A DNA stretch of 64,000 bases from Prunus persica (taxonomy: Eukaryota > Streptophyta > Magnoliopsida > Rosales > Rosaceae). The position numbers and the translations under genes are program-made. This document shows, one piece after another, positions 22,044-33,860 of this stretch. The stretch's first letter is position 1; every line of letters starts with the position of its first letter. The notes beneath the pieces were generated by a model, which was not told the DNA's origin, ran no database searches, and worked only from the letters and a program-made list of their open reading frames with translations. The stretch lies in assembly GCF_000346465.2 (NCBI RefSeq), contig NC_034012.1, positions 16,674,789-16,738,788 on the forward strand, written 5' to 3'.

Positions 22044-23511
22044 AGATATTTTACTTCTTCTTTTTTAATAGCTTAGCAGGAGGGAAGCAATTCAAATATT
22101 ATTTTATTAACTAGAGATCTCAGATATATTTCGATAAACTTGCCCAAACCATTAATAAGATGTGATTTTATAATCTGTATTAGTTCTTGCACCGAAGGTT
22201 TAGTTGTAACTCTCTTTTTTTTGCTAGCAAAATGGGGTTCATTTCATCGACACAAATGTTAATTAAGAAAAACTCTCTTGAAATTTGTATTTTAGAAGTT
22301 TTTAATTTGATTACGTTGAATTTTATCTAATGAAGTTTCTCTTCGATTTAAAAAACAAAAAACTAACTAACAAAATATCTGGATGTAGAAATCCTACACA
22401 AATCATTAAAAATCAAATGACTCACTACAACAGAGGAGCATTCCAGATCATTATTTATACTATTTAGTCGGATAGTTTCGTTTATATAATTTGCACCACT
22501 TTGCACTAGTTTTTTTAAAATGCTAATTGTGCTTATATTTGAAACTACGTGGTTTTAAATTTGTATATAATTGTCTTTTTCTGATAAATTCAAATATTCA
22601 TTTATAAAATGGAAAAAAGAAGGTATTAATCACTTTTAAATCGCTCTTCTTTTAATTACGGGCAGCGGGCTCCTCTCTCTCTCTCTCTCTCAATTTTCTC
22701 CCTCCGCCTCCTCTGTTTTCTTGGGCATTGATTCGGGGCAGCGGGCAGCCTTGCCCGCCTTGCCCGCCTTGCCCGAATTACCTCAATCAATATAAACTAA
22801 GCCCTACGGGGCGACATAATAAGTATTAGATCCCGCTCTTCTCATCTTCTCCATTCCATCTCTCTCTCTCTCTCTCTCTCTGTGTCTTTCTGTCTCTCTC
22901 TCTCTCTCTAGGGTTTTAATTAGGGCTTTTCAAGTCTTAACCAACCGGGTTTTCTCTCTCCAAGCTTATTCACTCCAATGTTTTCTTTCTTCCATTAAAT
23001 ACAACTCCTTTTCCTTCAAAAGTAGGGTTTTTCTTCTGCGCTTCATCAAACATCTTCGTGGGTCACCACCATACCAAGGTTTTTGTGGGGTTTTACTGTT
23101 TTTATTAGAGCATTCTAGTTCTGTTAATTACTTCTTCTATTGGCTGCCATGGAAAATTAGGGAAAAGCATGTTTATTGCTGGTTTAGTGTTGGTCTCTTC
23201 TTAGTATTTCTGGGTTTATTTCCTTTTTTTCTTTTGGGAGATAGAATTATCTCATTTCCAATCTCCCTGAGCAGTGGGGTTTCTTGCAGTTGTTGTAAGC
23301 TTTGGTTGAAAAGGCTTTGTTTCCAAAGGGGTGTTTGATCATTTTAGCTTTTTGCCACTTTTTCAGTCAAATTTACTTGCTTTAAAAAGCATCCAATATA
23401 GGTTAGTTTCATTTTCTTCTTTCTTCCTTCTTGGCCAGCTTCAAACTCTTCCCCAATTCAACTTTGTTTCTCTTTGAACAACTCCTACCAGAGCCTGCCT
23501 TATATCCATCC
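22044..23511 (+). promoter_or_regulatory. Upstream region and long 5' leader of the SMR6-type gene
   Basis: A TATA-like AATATAAACTAAG stands at about 22788, preceded by three tandem CTTGCCCGC words (about 22749-22777). CT-microsatellites at about 22672-22691 and 22859-22910 flank the likely start of transcription. Telo-box words TAGGGTTTT follow at about 22909 and 23023. A short upstream ORF (MFSFFH, 22978-22998) is possible if this part is in the mRNA. The leader may contain an intron, but its sites cannot be chosen with confidence. Confidence 0.45.
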
Positions 23512-23904
23512 ATGGCTCCATCTGCAAGAACAAGAGCGAAGACAAAGACAACAACAAAGGCAAGAAAAACCAATTTCAAGAAGAAGCCCGTCCACCAAAA
23601 GGGTAAGCAACAAATTACTCCTTCGAATTCTCCTTCGAATTCCTCCTCCGTGGTCTGCGATGATCCTCCGAAGATCGAAGGCTGCGCAGATGATGTGGAG
23701 GGTCCTGATGATGTCTCTACAAGCGCTTGCTCCACACCAAAAGGTCAGAGATTTCGGATACCGGAGATTGTGACATGTCCACCGGCGCCCAAGAAGCAAA
23801 GAGTGATTTCAAACTGCTTGTTTCGGAGATCTCCCATCGCTTTCTTTGCTCCCCCAGACTTGGAGCTCTTCTTCTACTTTGCAAATGGCGGTATTTCAGT
23901 TTAA
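23512..23904 (+). CDS. SMR6: SIAMESE-related cyclin-dependent kinase inhibitor, SMR6 type
   Basis: 130 residues in one exon, from MAPSARTRAKTK to FANGGISV. The SMR family motif is at residues 73-97 (STPKGQRFRIPE, CPPAPKKQRV), and the C-terminal RRSPIAFFAPPDLELFF segment (residues 105-121) is characteristic of the SMR6 branch. The N-terminus is Lys- and Arg-rich and could direct nuclear entry. SMR proteins bind CDK-cyclin complexes and favour the switch from mitosis to endoreduplication. An in-frame ATG at 23431 would add 27 residues, but MAPSARTR matches the family start. Intronless coding regions are normal for SMR genes. Confidence 0.88.
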   Translation: MAPSARTRAKTKTTTKARKTNFKKKPVHQKGKQQITPSNSPSNSSSVVCDDPPKIEGCADDVEGPDDVSTSACSTPKGQRFRIPEIVTCPPAPKKQRVISNCLFRRSPIAFFAPPDLELFFYFANGGISV

Positions 23905-26900
23905 AACCATGAGTTTCATGATGAAGAAGTATAAAAATAATAATTTCATCAGTTTAAGAGGTGCTTAATCTTTTATCAATATATATTACTTTTAGGTTAG
24001 CAAGTTTCTTCATATCATCTGAAGAGAAGACAGTGTGGGATGAGATTATTTTGAGTTGGGTTGTTTAAGAAAGCAATTATTGGGTTTGCTTTCCTTTCCT
24101 TTCCTTTCCTTTGCCAACTATCTAAGTTGGGTTTTCAATTTTCTAGGGTTATACTAATCAGTAATTAAATTAGCTGGGGCTGTCCAACTAATTAAATTTT
24201 AGCCTTTTTGCTTCTTCTTTTTTTTCTTTTTTAAATGTAAGCTGACCATTTGGAGTTGGTGAGTGCAAAATGTAATGGGTGGGTTTGAGGTTTGAGTGTG
24301 GTTTTAGCTTGCAACCAATCATCTCAAGGCTTTGGTTTGTTAAGTCAACTTAAAGGAGAAGCATAGAGACTTCTTTTGTGTGTAAACTCCTCTTTTCAAT
24401 TTATTGAAGATTGAAAGTTTATGTGGCAAATTATACATCTTCGTTTTTCTTTTTCTTTGCACCTATTAACTAGTTTTTTTATACAAGCCATATTAAAAAA
24501 GACAGGAACCAACTTAAGACCTCAAATACATAATAAATACTCTTAATTATTTGAACTACGAGACTTTTTGCGCGCCCATTATAACTAGTTGATATATGAG
24601 AATTTTGGAAATGGAATTAATTTGGAGACAAATTGTATCAGCAATGTTGCATCATGACGTACGTCTTTGAATATTGGATTCCTACACAGGCTAATTTTGG
24701 AGTATTAATTAATTTAAATTCAATTAGTGAACCCCACCATATCTAATCATATATGGTGCCACTATTTGTTGTCTAATAAAATTATTTAGTCTATATTAAC
24801 GGCTAGAATTGCAAACTGAAGGGTCCACCATTTTGATGTTGAAAATTAGTGTCCTCGTCTTCAGTCTTTTCTGTAAAAGACCTCCACAAAATGCATGCCT
24901 TCCAATATCACTTTTGGGCTGAGCTTAGACTTAATTAATTAATTAATTAATTTATTTATTTATTTATTTATTTATTTGCATAATGGCCTCTTAGGAACAC
25001 AGAAGGGACAGTGGGTGTGTGTGTATGGGATTATAAATTAATTAATATGAATTAGTTTTATAATGTATTTTCAAGGGTGAGAGATCATGTTGTCAGATGA
25101 TGTGGGTGTCGCAGCTGAGCCCGGCATCAAACAGAGAATCCAATGAAGAGACTCGTGCGGGTTCACATTACAGAATCTCAAGAAATTTCTCATCATTTTT
25201 TTTCATATTTACTTTCTTACTTTATCCTTTGTGATAAGATTGTAACTCCATTTGGACACTAACAGGGAAGGGTTTATTCTCTTCCAAATTGTTATTATTA
25301 TCTTTGGTGTACTTCTCTTCCATATTATTGCCAACACTGAAGGACCTCCATACAATAATAACATTCGGAAATTTATATGAAATAGAACAATAAAATTCAC
25401 TTTCAAGTTTTTGTTTTCACTTTTGTTACTCTTCCCTCCCATCCTCTGTCTCAATCTCATCATCACTTCTATTCTCACTCTCATTTTCCTCTACACTTTA
25501 CCATAAAAAATGAAAACTATAAACTAAAATTGAAATGATTATCAAACGGGCCTAAGTTATTTTTAGTTTCAAGTTTTTGTTTCATACATTTCTCCTTCAT
25601 TTGTTCATCCTCCCTCCCGCCATCTTTCTTCTTTCATCATTTCTCCCCTATACACTTTACCCATAATTCTAGCAAAATAAATCAACACTAAAAACTGAAA
25701 TAAAATAGTTATCAAATCAACCTTTACTAGTAAGAAATATATACGTCAAACAAGTATGGTTTTGTTTTCAAAATCTTGATTTTAGGAGGGATGATATTGG
25801 GACTTCAATTCTTTTTACTAATCTAGTTAAATGTCTATAATTTTTATTTTCATTATCCCTTAACTCAATCCCAGAAAAAAAAATTAAAATTAAAAAAAAA
25901 AAAAAAAACCTTAACTTTCAACCTTAACTCTAGAGAGATTCTCCAATAAATATTTTATGTTAAGTTGGTTACATACTTCTAATCTTTAGCCGTTAGATTG
26001 CATTCATTAAATTTGTTAATAGTCTTTTAAGATGTAATCCAACGGCCGAAATTAGAAATATGTAACCAATTCTTAAATACTTATTGGAGACTGTCTCACA
26101 TTACTATTACACATATATATCTGCATCAATATATATAAAATTTGCATCATTAAAAATTGTTTCTCTTCCTTTTCTATTTCTATAATTTGGGAACCATTGA
26201 ATGATACATCGATTAATCTTTTTTTTTTTTCCGAATTTTACATGAAATTATTCTTTTGGGTACCGTACTATAACATGCTGGGATTTTGAATGTAATGATG
26301 CATAGACTATGATCGATTATCGTTAGTACTTGCAAAAATCATATTCTCCAAGTTTCTTTCCATAATTCTCCTTAGCTATAAATGAAGCGACGTCGTCCAA
26401 TTATTATAGATTCTTTTGTGGCAAATGATAACAATCTCAAACCTAGACCAAAGTACCAAATAAATCTCAACTATGACTCTTTTTACTTCTTCATTTCTAC
26501 AATAGAGCATTTTATCTGTACATTCATGATAAGTCTTGCCCATTAATCCCTCTTCTTTTTTTTCTTTTTTCTTTTTTAAATCTTGATATCTCCCAAATAA
26601 AGCGGTTACAATTATTATTTTTTTGACATAAAGACGATAGTATTTTATTGATAATGAAGAATGAAACAAGTATAAGAATCAGGCAACGTCCTAGAAAATT
26701 AAACGAGTATCTTTACACCAAAATTCACTTTTGGTCTTCGGATTATTAATGGTTAGATTATAAGGCTAATAAGTTTTGGAATAAGAATCCGTATGATAGT
26801 GATCAAAGCCAAAATGATCCTTTTATGCCAAAAGTAATATATTTTGACTAGTGCTCCATGTGTCCTAGTAGGAGTGCAATATCTTCATGTAATGACTTAA

Positions 26901-27609
26901 AAGTTACACAAGTGGCCAAAGCATATATAGCTTTGGACATATACCTCAATCAATCTGTGGGATTTTCAAGGACTATTTAATTCAGAAGGAATTGAATGTG
27001 AAGGAAAATTTTGCTTTTTTTAGAAGTCGCTTCTCTTAAATGAAGTACTCACTTAAGAGAACCTTTTTATTTCTTCTTTCTTTCACACACAATTGTGGTC
27101 CCTTCTTTGTTGGGCATGATCATACCTGCATGTGTGCATCTTTAAATATTTATCTAGCATGGCCATTTCCTTGTTGTGTACATGCACGTATTATGTATTT
27201 GCTACACAGCCTTATAAATATGTATTATGGATTTTTTATATTATAACATTTTAGCTTTTTTTAATAAGGGATTAGAGAAAGGAGAAAGAGAATACAAATG
27301 AGGAAAGGGGCAGTTGAATTATTCCTATAATAATTTTTAGAAGTTGACACTAATCCATAAATGTATTGTGATAAGTCAAATATTAACCCTAAATCATCTC
27401 GGGTTAGGTCAGTTAATTAAGGTGTTCTTGCATCCAAGTTATAAAGTGCGCATGTGGATTATACTAGACCAGTTGATTAGAGCAGTGTACTTGTGCCCTT
27501 GCACTCCAGTTCGAATTTCCCTACATGTATAGTCATATACAACTCGTCTAACAACATAACACAATATCTTTTATACACTACTTCCTATATTTTCATGTAC
27601 ATCTCAAAC
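23905..27609. other. Long AT-rich intergenic stretch with microsatellites
   Basis: No gene is seen in 3.7 kb. There are a CTTTC pentamer run at about 24083-24112 and an AATT/TTTA microsatellite at about 24930-24977. The part at 27405-27520 has weak A- and B-box-like words (AGTTCGAATTTCC) that could be an old SINE. The first few hundred bases should hold the SMR6 3' untranslated region. Confidence 0.4.
25935..26097. mobile_element. Fold-back MITE (about 163 bp)
   Basis: The left part GAGATTCTCCAATAAATA and the right part ACTTATTGGAGACTGTCTC are inverted copies. Inverted similarity runs inward through GGTTACATA/TATGTAACC and GCCGTTAGATT/AATCCAACGGC, so nearly the whole element can pair with itself. 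It has no coding capacity. Confidence 0.6.
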
Positions 27610-27614
27610 ATATT

Positions 27615-28414
27615 TGTTAATAGTTCATACCATCACTGTAAGCCGAGCTTATCAGAGAACACCATGTGGCCATAAGAGATTGGGCCCCCGATATATCGAC
27701 CCAAATAGAGGTATCGATCAAGGGCCTCCTAGTCGAAACTGATGGGAGAGTATGAATCAGTGATCGAGCATGCGAATACCGATCCGACCACTAAGATACC
27801 TCGTGTAACCAGAGGCACATTGACATTCTGGAGGCAAGATCAAACCCCTGTCGAGTCAGTCACTCCCTCAGTCTGGTGGACAGCCTGGCAATGAAGATGG
27901 ATCAATTAATGTACCTCACATCCAAAGCCAGGTGTCGCATTACCATTTAATCCCTGGTATACAGCCTGGTAATGGAAAGGGATCAATTAATGTACCTCAC
28001 ATCCAAAGCCAAGTGTCGCTCTGCCACTTAATCTCTGTCATACAGCATGATGATCAGAAGAAATCATCTAATGCAGTCCAATCCAACCAGGGAGAAGGAG
28101 GATAAATATCTCCTCTTTAAATATCTTTATCTCTCCTTATTCTCCTATAAATACCCTTCTCATACATCATGACAAAGGTAATAAGTATTCTCATCTTAAA
28201 AACCCACCATCCTTCTCTCCACCTCTAAAATGCTTCTGACTTAACCATCGGAAGGGATTCAATTGGGACAAATCCCAGTTTGCTCCTATTCTGATAACTG
28301 TTCGAAGTGTGCAGGCCATCTCCAGAAGGTATCTCAACCAAGAAATTAGGTGTAAGCCCTAACCTTAATCTAAGTTTAGACCATTCACTCTACGAGAAGG
28401 ACACACGGTTTACA
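27615..28414. mobile_element. Solo LTR (800 bp) with internal 81-bp repeats
   Basis: The block starts TGTTAATAG, ends GGTTTACA, and is flanked by 5-bp duplications ATATT (27610-27614 and 28415-28419). The flank is AT-rich, so a chance match is somewhat likelier here than for the other solo LTRs. Inside are three imperfect tandem units of 81 bp starting with CAGCCTGG or CAGCATGA at 27881, 27962 and 28043. A TATA-like CTATAAATACCC at about 28145 fits an LTR promoter. Confidence 0.65.
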
Positions 28415-28419
28415 ATATT

Positions 28420-28835
28420 GTTTTATGGTTGAAATCATGAAAGCTCTGGCTTAACTAAATAAGATGAAGCTTAATTAACCCAGTTAAAACAATAATTTTT
28501 TACAGTTTACAGCAGATTCGAAGCTGACAAATAAGATTCAAGTTAATCCGAGAACCAAACAATGCTATACGTGTGGGTATATAATTTGTAGAGAGGGGAG
28601 ACAGAGACAGTGATGTAGGGTGGAAAATTGATTAATTTTTTCTTTTTTACTCTCTTAAAAGTGAAAAATGGAATAAAGTCGTACGTGTGGATTTTGACAG
28701 AGGTAAGGAGAAAGCGAGTGGGAGGGAGGAGGCAGGAAGACCTTGGAATGAGGAACCAAAAAGATGGATTATATGGCCCCCCTTCATTATTTTAATTTAA
28801 TTACTTATTTTTATACAGAAATTGCATTTGGATTG

Positions 28836-28878
<43 letters not shown>

Positions 28879-30519
28879 CAGGTTCTCTTTCAAATCCAAT
28901 GATGCGTATATCAAACACTGACTTTAGTTTTCTTCATTATAAAAAGTAAAATGTTAAATTATTAACTTTGGCAAACTTTTTCTAGAATCCGAGGTTGCCC
29001 CACTTCTTCTTTCACAAGGGAGATAAACCTACTCCTTTAACTTTTGGGTCAAACTAGTTATACAGCTAACAGTAAATAATATTCTTCCTTCAACTCCTTA
29101 CTGCTTGCCTGCTAGTTTCATTTCCTCCGTTAATATAGCTGGGTCCACTCTCATGCAGTTGTCATTACAAATGAGATAATTTAGTGATATTGTCTCAATT
29201 TGATTCAGGAATTTTATTTTCGGAAGTAAGAAAACACTACTACTAACAGTACAATATCAATCAACTCTTAAATGTTGAAGAAAAAAACACTCGTTATATA
29301 GACATATCCATGCACAAATTAAATAACACAAACTCTACATTTTCTACCTAATTCATCTAATATACAACACATTAAGAAGAATGAGAAGAGCGAGTCTAGA
29401 GAACAAGAAGAATAACATAGGCAGAGGAGTAAATGATGCCCCCTTAACCTAATTTTCCTTGAGGAATTTTATCAAACAACTTGCCCCCATCCAACACAAA
29501 ATTTCATGAAATTTTGGCACCTTATTAGGTAAAGAACATGATTGAGTGAAGGCAAGTGCCTTTACTGGACCCTTAATGGTTCCACCAGTGTTTGTCTCTA
29601 TTTGTGACAGCATAAATATTTTATTTTTTTGCCAAAGTCAGAAAAGGAGAGTTTTGGGTTTTTCTCTCCAAATAGGTTCTAAATTACAAAATTTTAATTC
29701 AACATTCTAAGAACCAATTAGAAAATGACAAGTGACTAATTTTGGAGTTTTCTCTCCAAATAGGTTCCAAATTATTACCTACAAGAGTTCTAGATTGAAA
29801 TTGTACAATTTACTACTATAATAATATTGGAATGCTATTTTCCAATTATTCTTTTTTTTTTTTTTGGGTGCTAACCATAAGCTCGAGCTCGAACTTGAAA
29901 AATCTCTTTCATCCCGAGCTTGAGCACAACTTTATGAGCTTTTGAGAACAACTCTATGAGCTTTATTCAAGCTGAGTTTGAGCATGTTATTGTTCGCTTG
30001 GTTCATTTACTTACACCCCGAAATGAGGGAAGGGAAATGAGTTACAGTTTGAACAAGTTAATGTTTCTATTCATTCCAATGTAAAAAAAATAAAAATAGA
30101 GGGAGTTGTGGGTAGGAGATTGGTATATATATTATCGTTGTGTAAACACGTTATTATTGTGTAGATACCATTGTAAACAAACCGGAAAGCATGAATGGAT
30201 AGTAAAAAATGCATGACCTGTAAAAACCATGCAAATTTTTCTATATTCTTGTTTGGACTTGGTTGTGAAAGTATATGGATTAAGGGAATCCAATTAAAGA
30301 GGATCCTATGCTTTGGTTAACTTAAAAGGGATGCATATTAAAAGGCTAAAAATAAACCCATTATGTTTTTATGGGGCGGACAGAATCTGCTAGTCGGTGG
30401 GCCGAGGTTTATAAAGAATACCCCTTCCTGGGCTTCAAGCATCAACCAATTTCTTAATGGGGGAAATTATATATTAAATTAAACCAAACAAAATGCCAAT
30501 AATAATAATAATGTTAACT
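28420..30519. other. Intergenic DNA with a TC microsatellite
   Basis: No gene is seen. A (TC)n tract runs at about 28840-28876. The word TTTCTCTCCAAATAGGTT occurs twice, at about 29660 and 29750. The stretch around 29873-29990 with repeated GAGCTCGA words looks like transposon debris. Confidence 0.4.
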
Positions 30520-31640
30520 GGATGTCCTGAAAGAGAATAAGAAAATGAATCATGGTGCAAATGCAACCCCATGCAGGTTGTAAAGCATGGTGCAAAGAAA
30601 AGAATATGCACAAATCAAAATGGTATAAAGACCATGTGCTAAAATTTGTGCCATCTTTTGTCTAAACTTGTACAAAGCAAAGCATTTAGAGGTCGGCCCG
30701 ATTCTTGTTTAAACCCTTTGTTGATAATTATAAGAATCTCAAAAGAGTTTACATTGTTAATGGTGGGGAACTAATGTTTGCTTTTGTTGATTCCACAACA
30801 TATACTAAAAATCATACTGCATATTCATTACAATTATAATTGTTCTCGACGAATTTTATATTTTGAAATCGTTGTATGATAGCCTTGTCATCTATACTAT
30901 TTCTCAATATATGCAACCAAAAAATCCTTCATCCACTAACTCAAGCTTTGATTCTTTTGAAAATCTTTTGATAATGAAAAAACACATATATATTTGACTA
31001 AATTTAAATTGAAACAAGTATGAACATCTTCTCAAACTTATAAATCGAAACAAAGTGAGCAATAAATTTAAAGTAATCAATATATATATATGGAATAAAA
31101 TAAAATTAAAAATTGACCAATAGAAGGTCACAATTGCAATACAGGATAGACAAATACATACTCTGCAAGAAAAATTGCAAGGGATAGACAAATATATACT
31201 ATATATGTTGTCATATAATATATTAAAATGCATAACAACATAGTAATCTAATATATTAAAAACAAAATCACTTTTTGTTTACTACTAATTTTCTCGATTG
31301 ATGTAGGAACCATTGCACAAATTAATTAGAATATATCCCAACAAAAAAGATTTTCTAATAAATTTTGTGCAACCGATCTTTTGTTTAACTTTGCTTGGGC
31401 CTTGTACAAAGCAAAGCATGGAGAGGGGGCCAATATGGATTTGGAAAAGAGATCAAAGCAATACAAAGTAACCTAGATTACTTTGGACCTTTAGACCAAA
31501 GCAACATGAAATTTAGCACTCAACTTTACTTGACTGCAACAGCTCATGAAATTTCAATCATTTGTACTGCAACCTTTGTATTATTAGCTTTCTTCACATA
31601 GGTTATGTCTACCACTTAGCTAGGTTTAAGAATGGGAGCT
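30520..31640. repeat. Anonymous duplicated locus, copy 1
   Basis: Block A (30546-30750) and block B (31370-31630) recur in the same order and orientation at 32095-32325 and 33550-33850. Shared words include GTGCTAAAATTTGTGCCATC and GCAAAGCAT in A, and GACCTTTAGACCAAAGCAAC and TGTATTATTAGCTT in B. Blocks A and B also share a core around CTTTTGTCTAA...AAAGCAAAGCAT. No protein or known RNA is recognised. Confidence 0.7.
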
Positions 31641-32069
31641 TCCTATAAAATTCTGGCTTTTATTTGCGGGGAAGGATTTGACTGTAGGATATTTTCTTCA
31701 TAATCCAACAGTTTGCAGTGGTTGATGCTAATACACACTCACGAGGATAATACATATACGAATTGCGTAGGCTTGTTAGCTTGTGAAATATGTACTCTAA
31801 TATAAGTTTCATCGAGCGCTCCAACACAATTCTACAAGATTAAACAACTTAGAACGCAAAAAAGTTATCATGAGTTCAGTTTTGAGGCACTCGGAAAAAA
31901 TCATCATGCACTCTTTGAATCTTTTACATAAAAAGAGTATAGGATAATTTTCGGGTGAATATTTGTTTTTTTTGCAAAACTGAATCTTTTTCATTCTCAT
32001 TCTCATATATTCAGAGAACATATAATGAAAATCTTATTTGACTCTCTCTAATTCTACTTTCTTGATTGA

Positions 32070-33860
32070 TACTGTTACGAAAAGAGAGTGAGAAAATGAA
32101 ACTTGGTGCCCAAACCCATGCATGCATTAAAAAAATAAAAAAAAGCATGGTGCAAATTAAAGAACATGCACAATTGAAATGTACCCAAAAGACTATGTGC
32201 TAAAATTTGTGCCATCTTTTGTCTAACCTTGTCCTAAGCAAAGCATATGGAGGGCGGGCCGACGCTTATTCAAGCACTTTGTTGATAATTATAGAAATCT
32301 GAAAAGAGTATTACACAGTTACACTCAGGTCGGTAAGTAATTAAGGTTGCCTTTTTACAATGTTTTTATATATATTATTTTTAACGTTGCTTTTGTTAAT
32401 TCCTAGGTAATATATTTTGTTTGCCAATAACTATTAAGTTTATGGACATTATAGTCCCCTTCTTTTTTCTTTTTTTAAGTACAAAAGAAAAATTACAAAG
32501 AGAATCCCTGAGGGATTACATTCCTTTGATCAAATAACAGTCTCACATAGTCATTATATTCAGTGGCGGACCTATTAAGGTATAAAGAGGTGTAGTTGCA
32601 CATTCTTTCGTTGAAAAAGTTATTAAAGGTGTTGCATATTGTATCTCTGCTCAGTCATGGAGTTGCAGTGTAGGTGTTCGACTAAATGCCTAGGAGAACT
32701 TGTCTTTCTGTGCGTTTTGCTTACCATTGGCTTTAAATAAATAAATAAAAAAATTCATGGCCAAAACGACGTCATTTTGGACCATACTTTAAAAAAAAAA
32801 AAAAAAAACCAGGAAACTTGCCATTTCGTGGGCTTTTAATAGGGCCTCCATAATTCTGTATTTAAATGGAATTGAGAGTTCTCTTTATTTAATTGGCCTT
32901 TAATAAGGCTTGCACAGTTCCTTATTTAAGTGGGATTGAGAATTCTCTTTATAAAAGTCCAATTTAACATCACCTAATTTTATCAAAGTGTGCATGCATC
33001 ACAAGAATCCTGCGTTTTTTTTTCTTTTTTCTTTCTTGAGCACCCAATCCAAAGTAAGTCAGATGCATATTTTTTTCTTCTTGAGCAAACACCAATTTTG
33101 TTTTTTCATTTTTTTAAATAATATTTTTTTCTTTCTCATTTAGCTATCTCTGTATTAGTAAGATCAATAGCAAACTCGAGGAGGAGGCAGCTGCGCGACG
33201 TACAATTAATTATTATTTATTTATTTATTTATTTAATTAGTAATTTAATATTGATTTGTTAAACGCGGGTTGTTTTTTAGTTGGCTATCTTCTTCTTTTT
33301 TGAGCTTTTAGTCTTTAAAAATTGCATCTCCGTTGAAAAATTCCTAGGTACACCATTGATCACATTTGGGATATTATGAACCAAATGCAAAGATTTTGTT
33401 GATGATGACTCAAATTAGCGAGAGCACCAGCGACCATATTCGTTTTATAAAACACATGCCGAACATCATAAACCTGTAAATTATGACATAAAAATACTAA
33501 ACAAAATACAGAAATGAACCAAAATATATCCTTATAAAGATCATTTGCTAAAACTTGCGCCATCAATCTTTTGTCTTAACTTTGCTTAGGCCATGTAATA
33601 AAGAGCAAAGCATGGGGAGGGGGCCGATGCTTGCCCCCAACTAGAATTTATTTAGAAAAGAGATCAAAGCAACACAAAGTAACCTAAGATTGCTCTGGAC
33701 CTTTAGACCAAAGCAACATAAAATTTAGCACTCCAACTTTATACTTGACCGTAACAGCTGCTCATGAAACTTCAATGATTTGCAACCTTTGTATTATTAG
33801 CTTGCCTCACATCACATAGATCATGTCACCACTTAGCTAGGGTTTAGGAGCACGAGCCTG
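32070..33860. repeat. Anonymous duplicated locus, copy 2, with an insertion
   Basis: This is the second copy of the A and B blocks of 30520-31640. It is about 0.7 kb longer because a TIR-like element (32561-33358) lies between A and B. Similarity between copies is high in A and B and lower between them, so some constraint on A and B, or recent duplication with decay, is possible. Confidence 0.7.
32561..33358. mobile_element. Degenerate TIR element (CAGTGGCGGACC end)
   Basis: The left end CAGTGGCGGACCTATT faces a degraded inverted end CCTAGGTACACCATTG. The ends resemble those of the element at 1306-2093. No target duplication could be recognised. A CAATTAATTATTTATT-type low-complexity tract lies near the middle. 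Confidence 0.4.
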
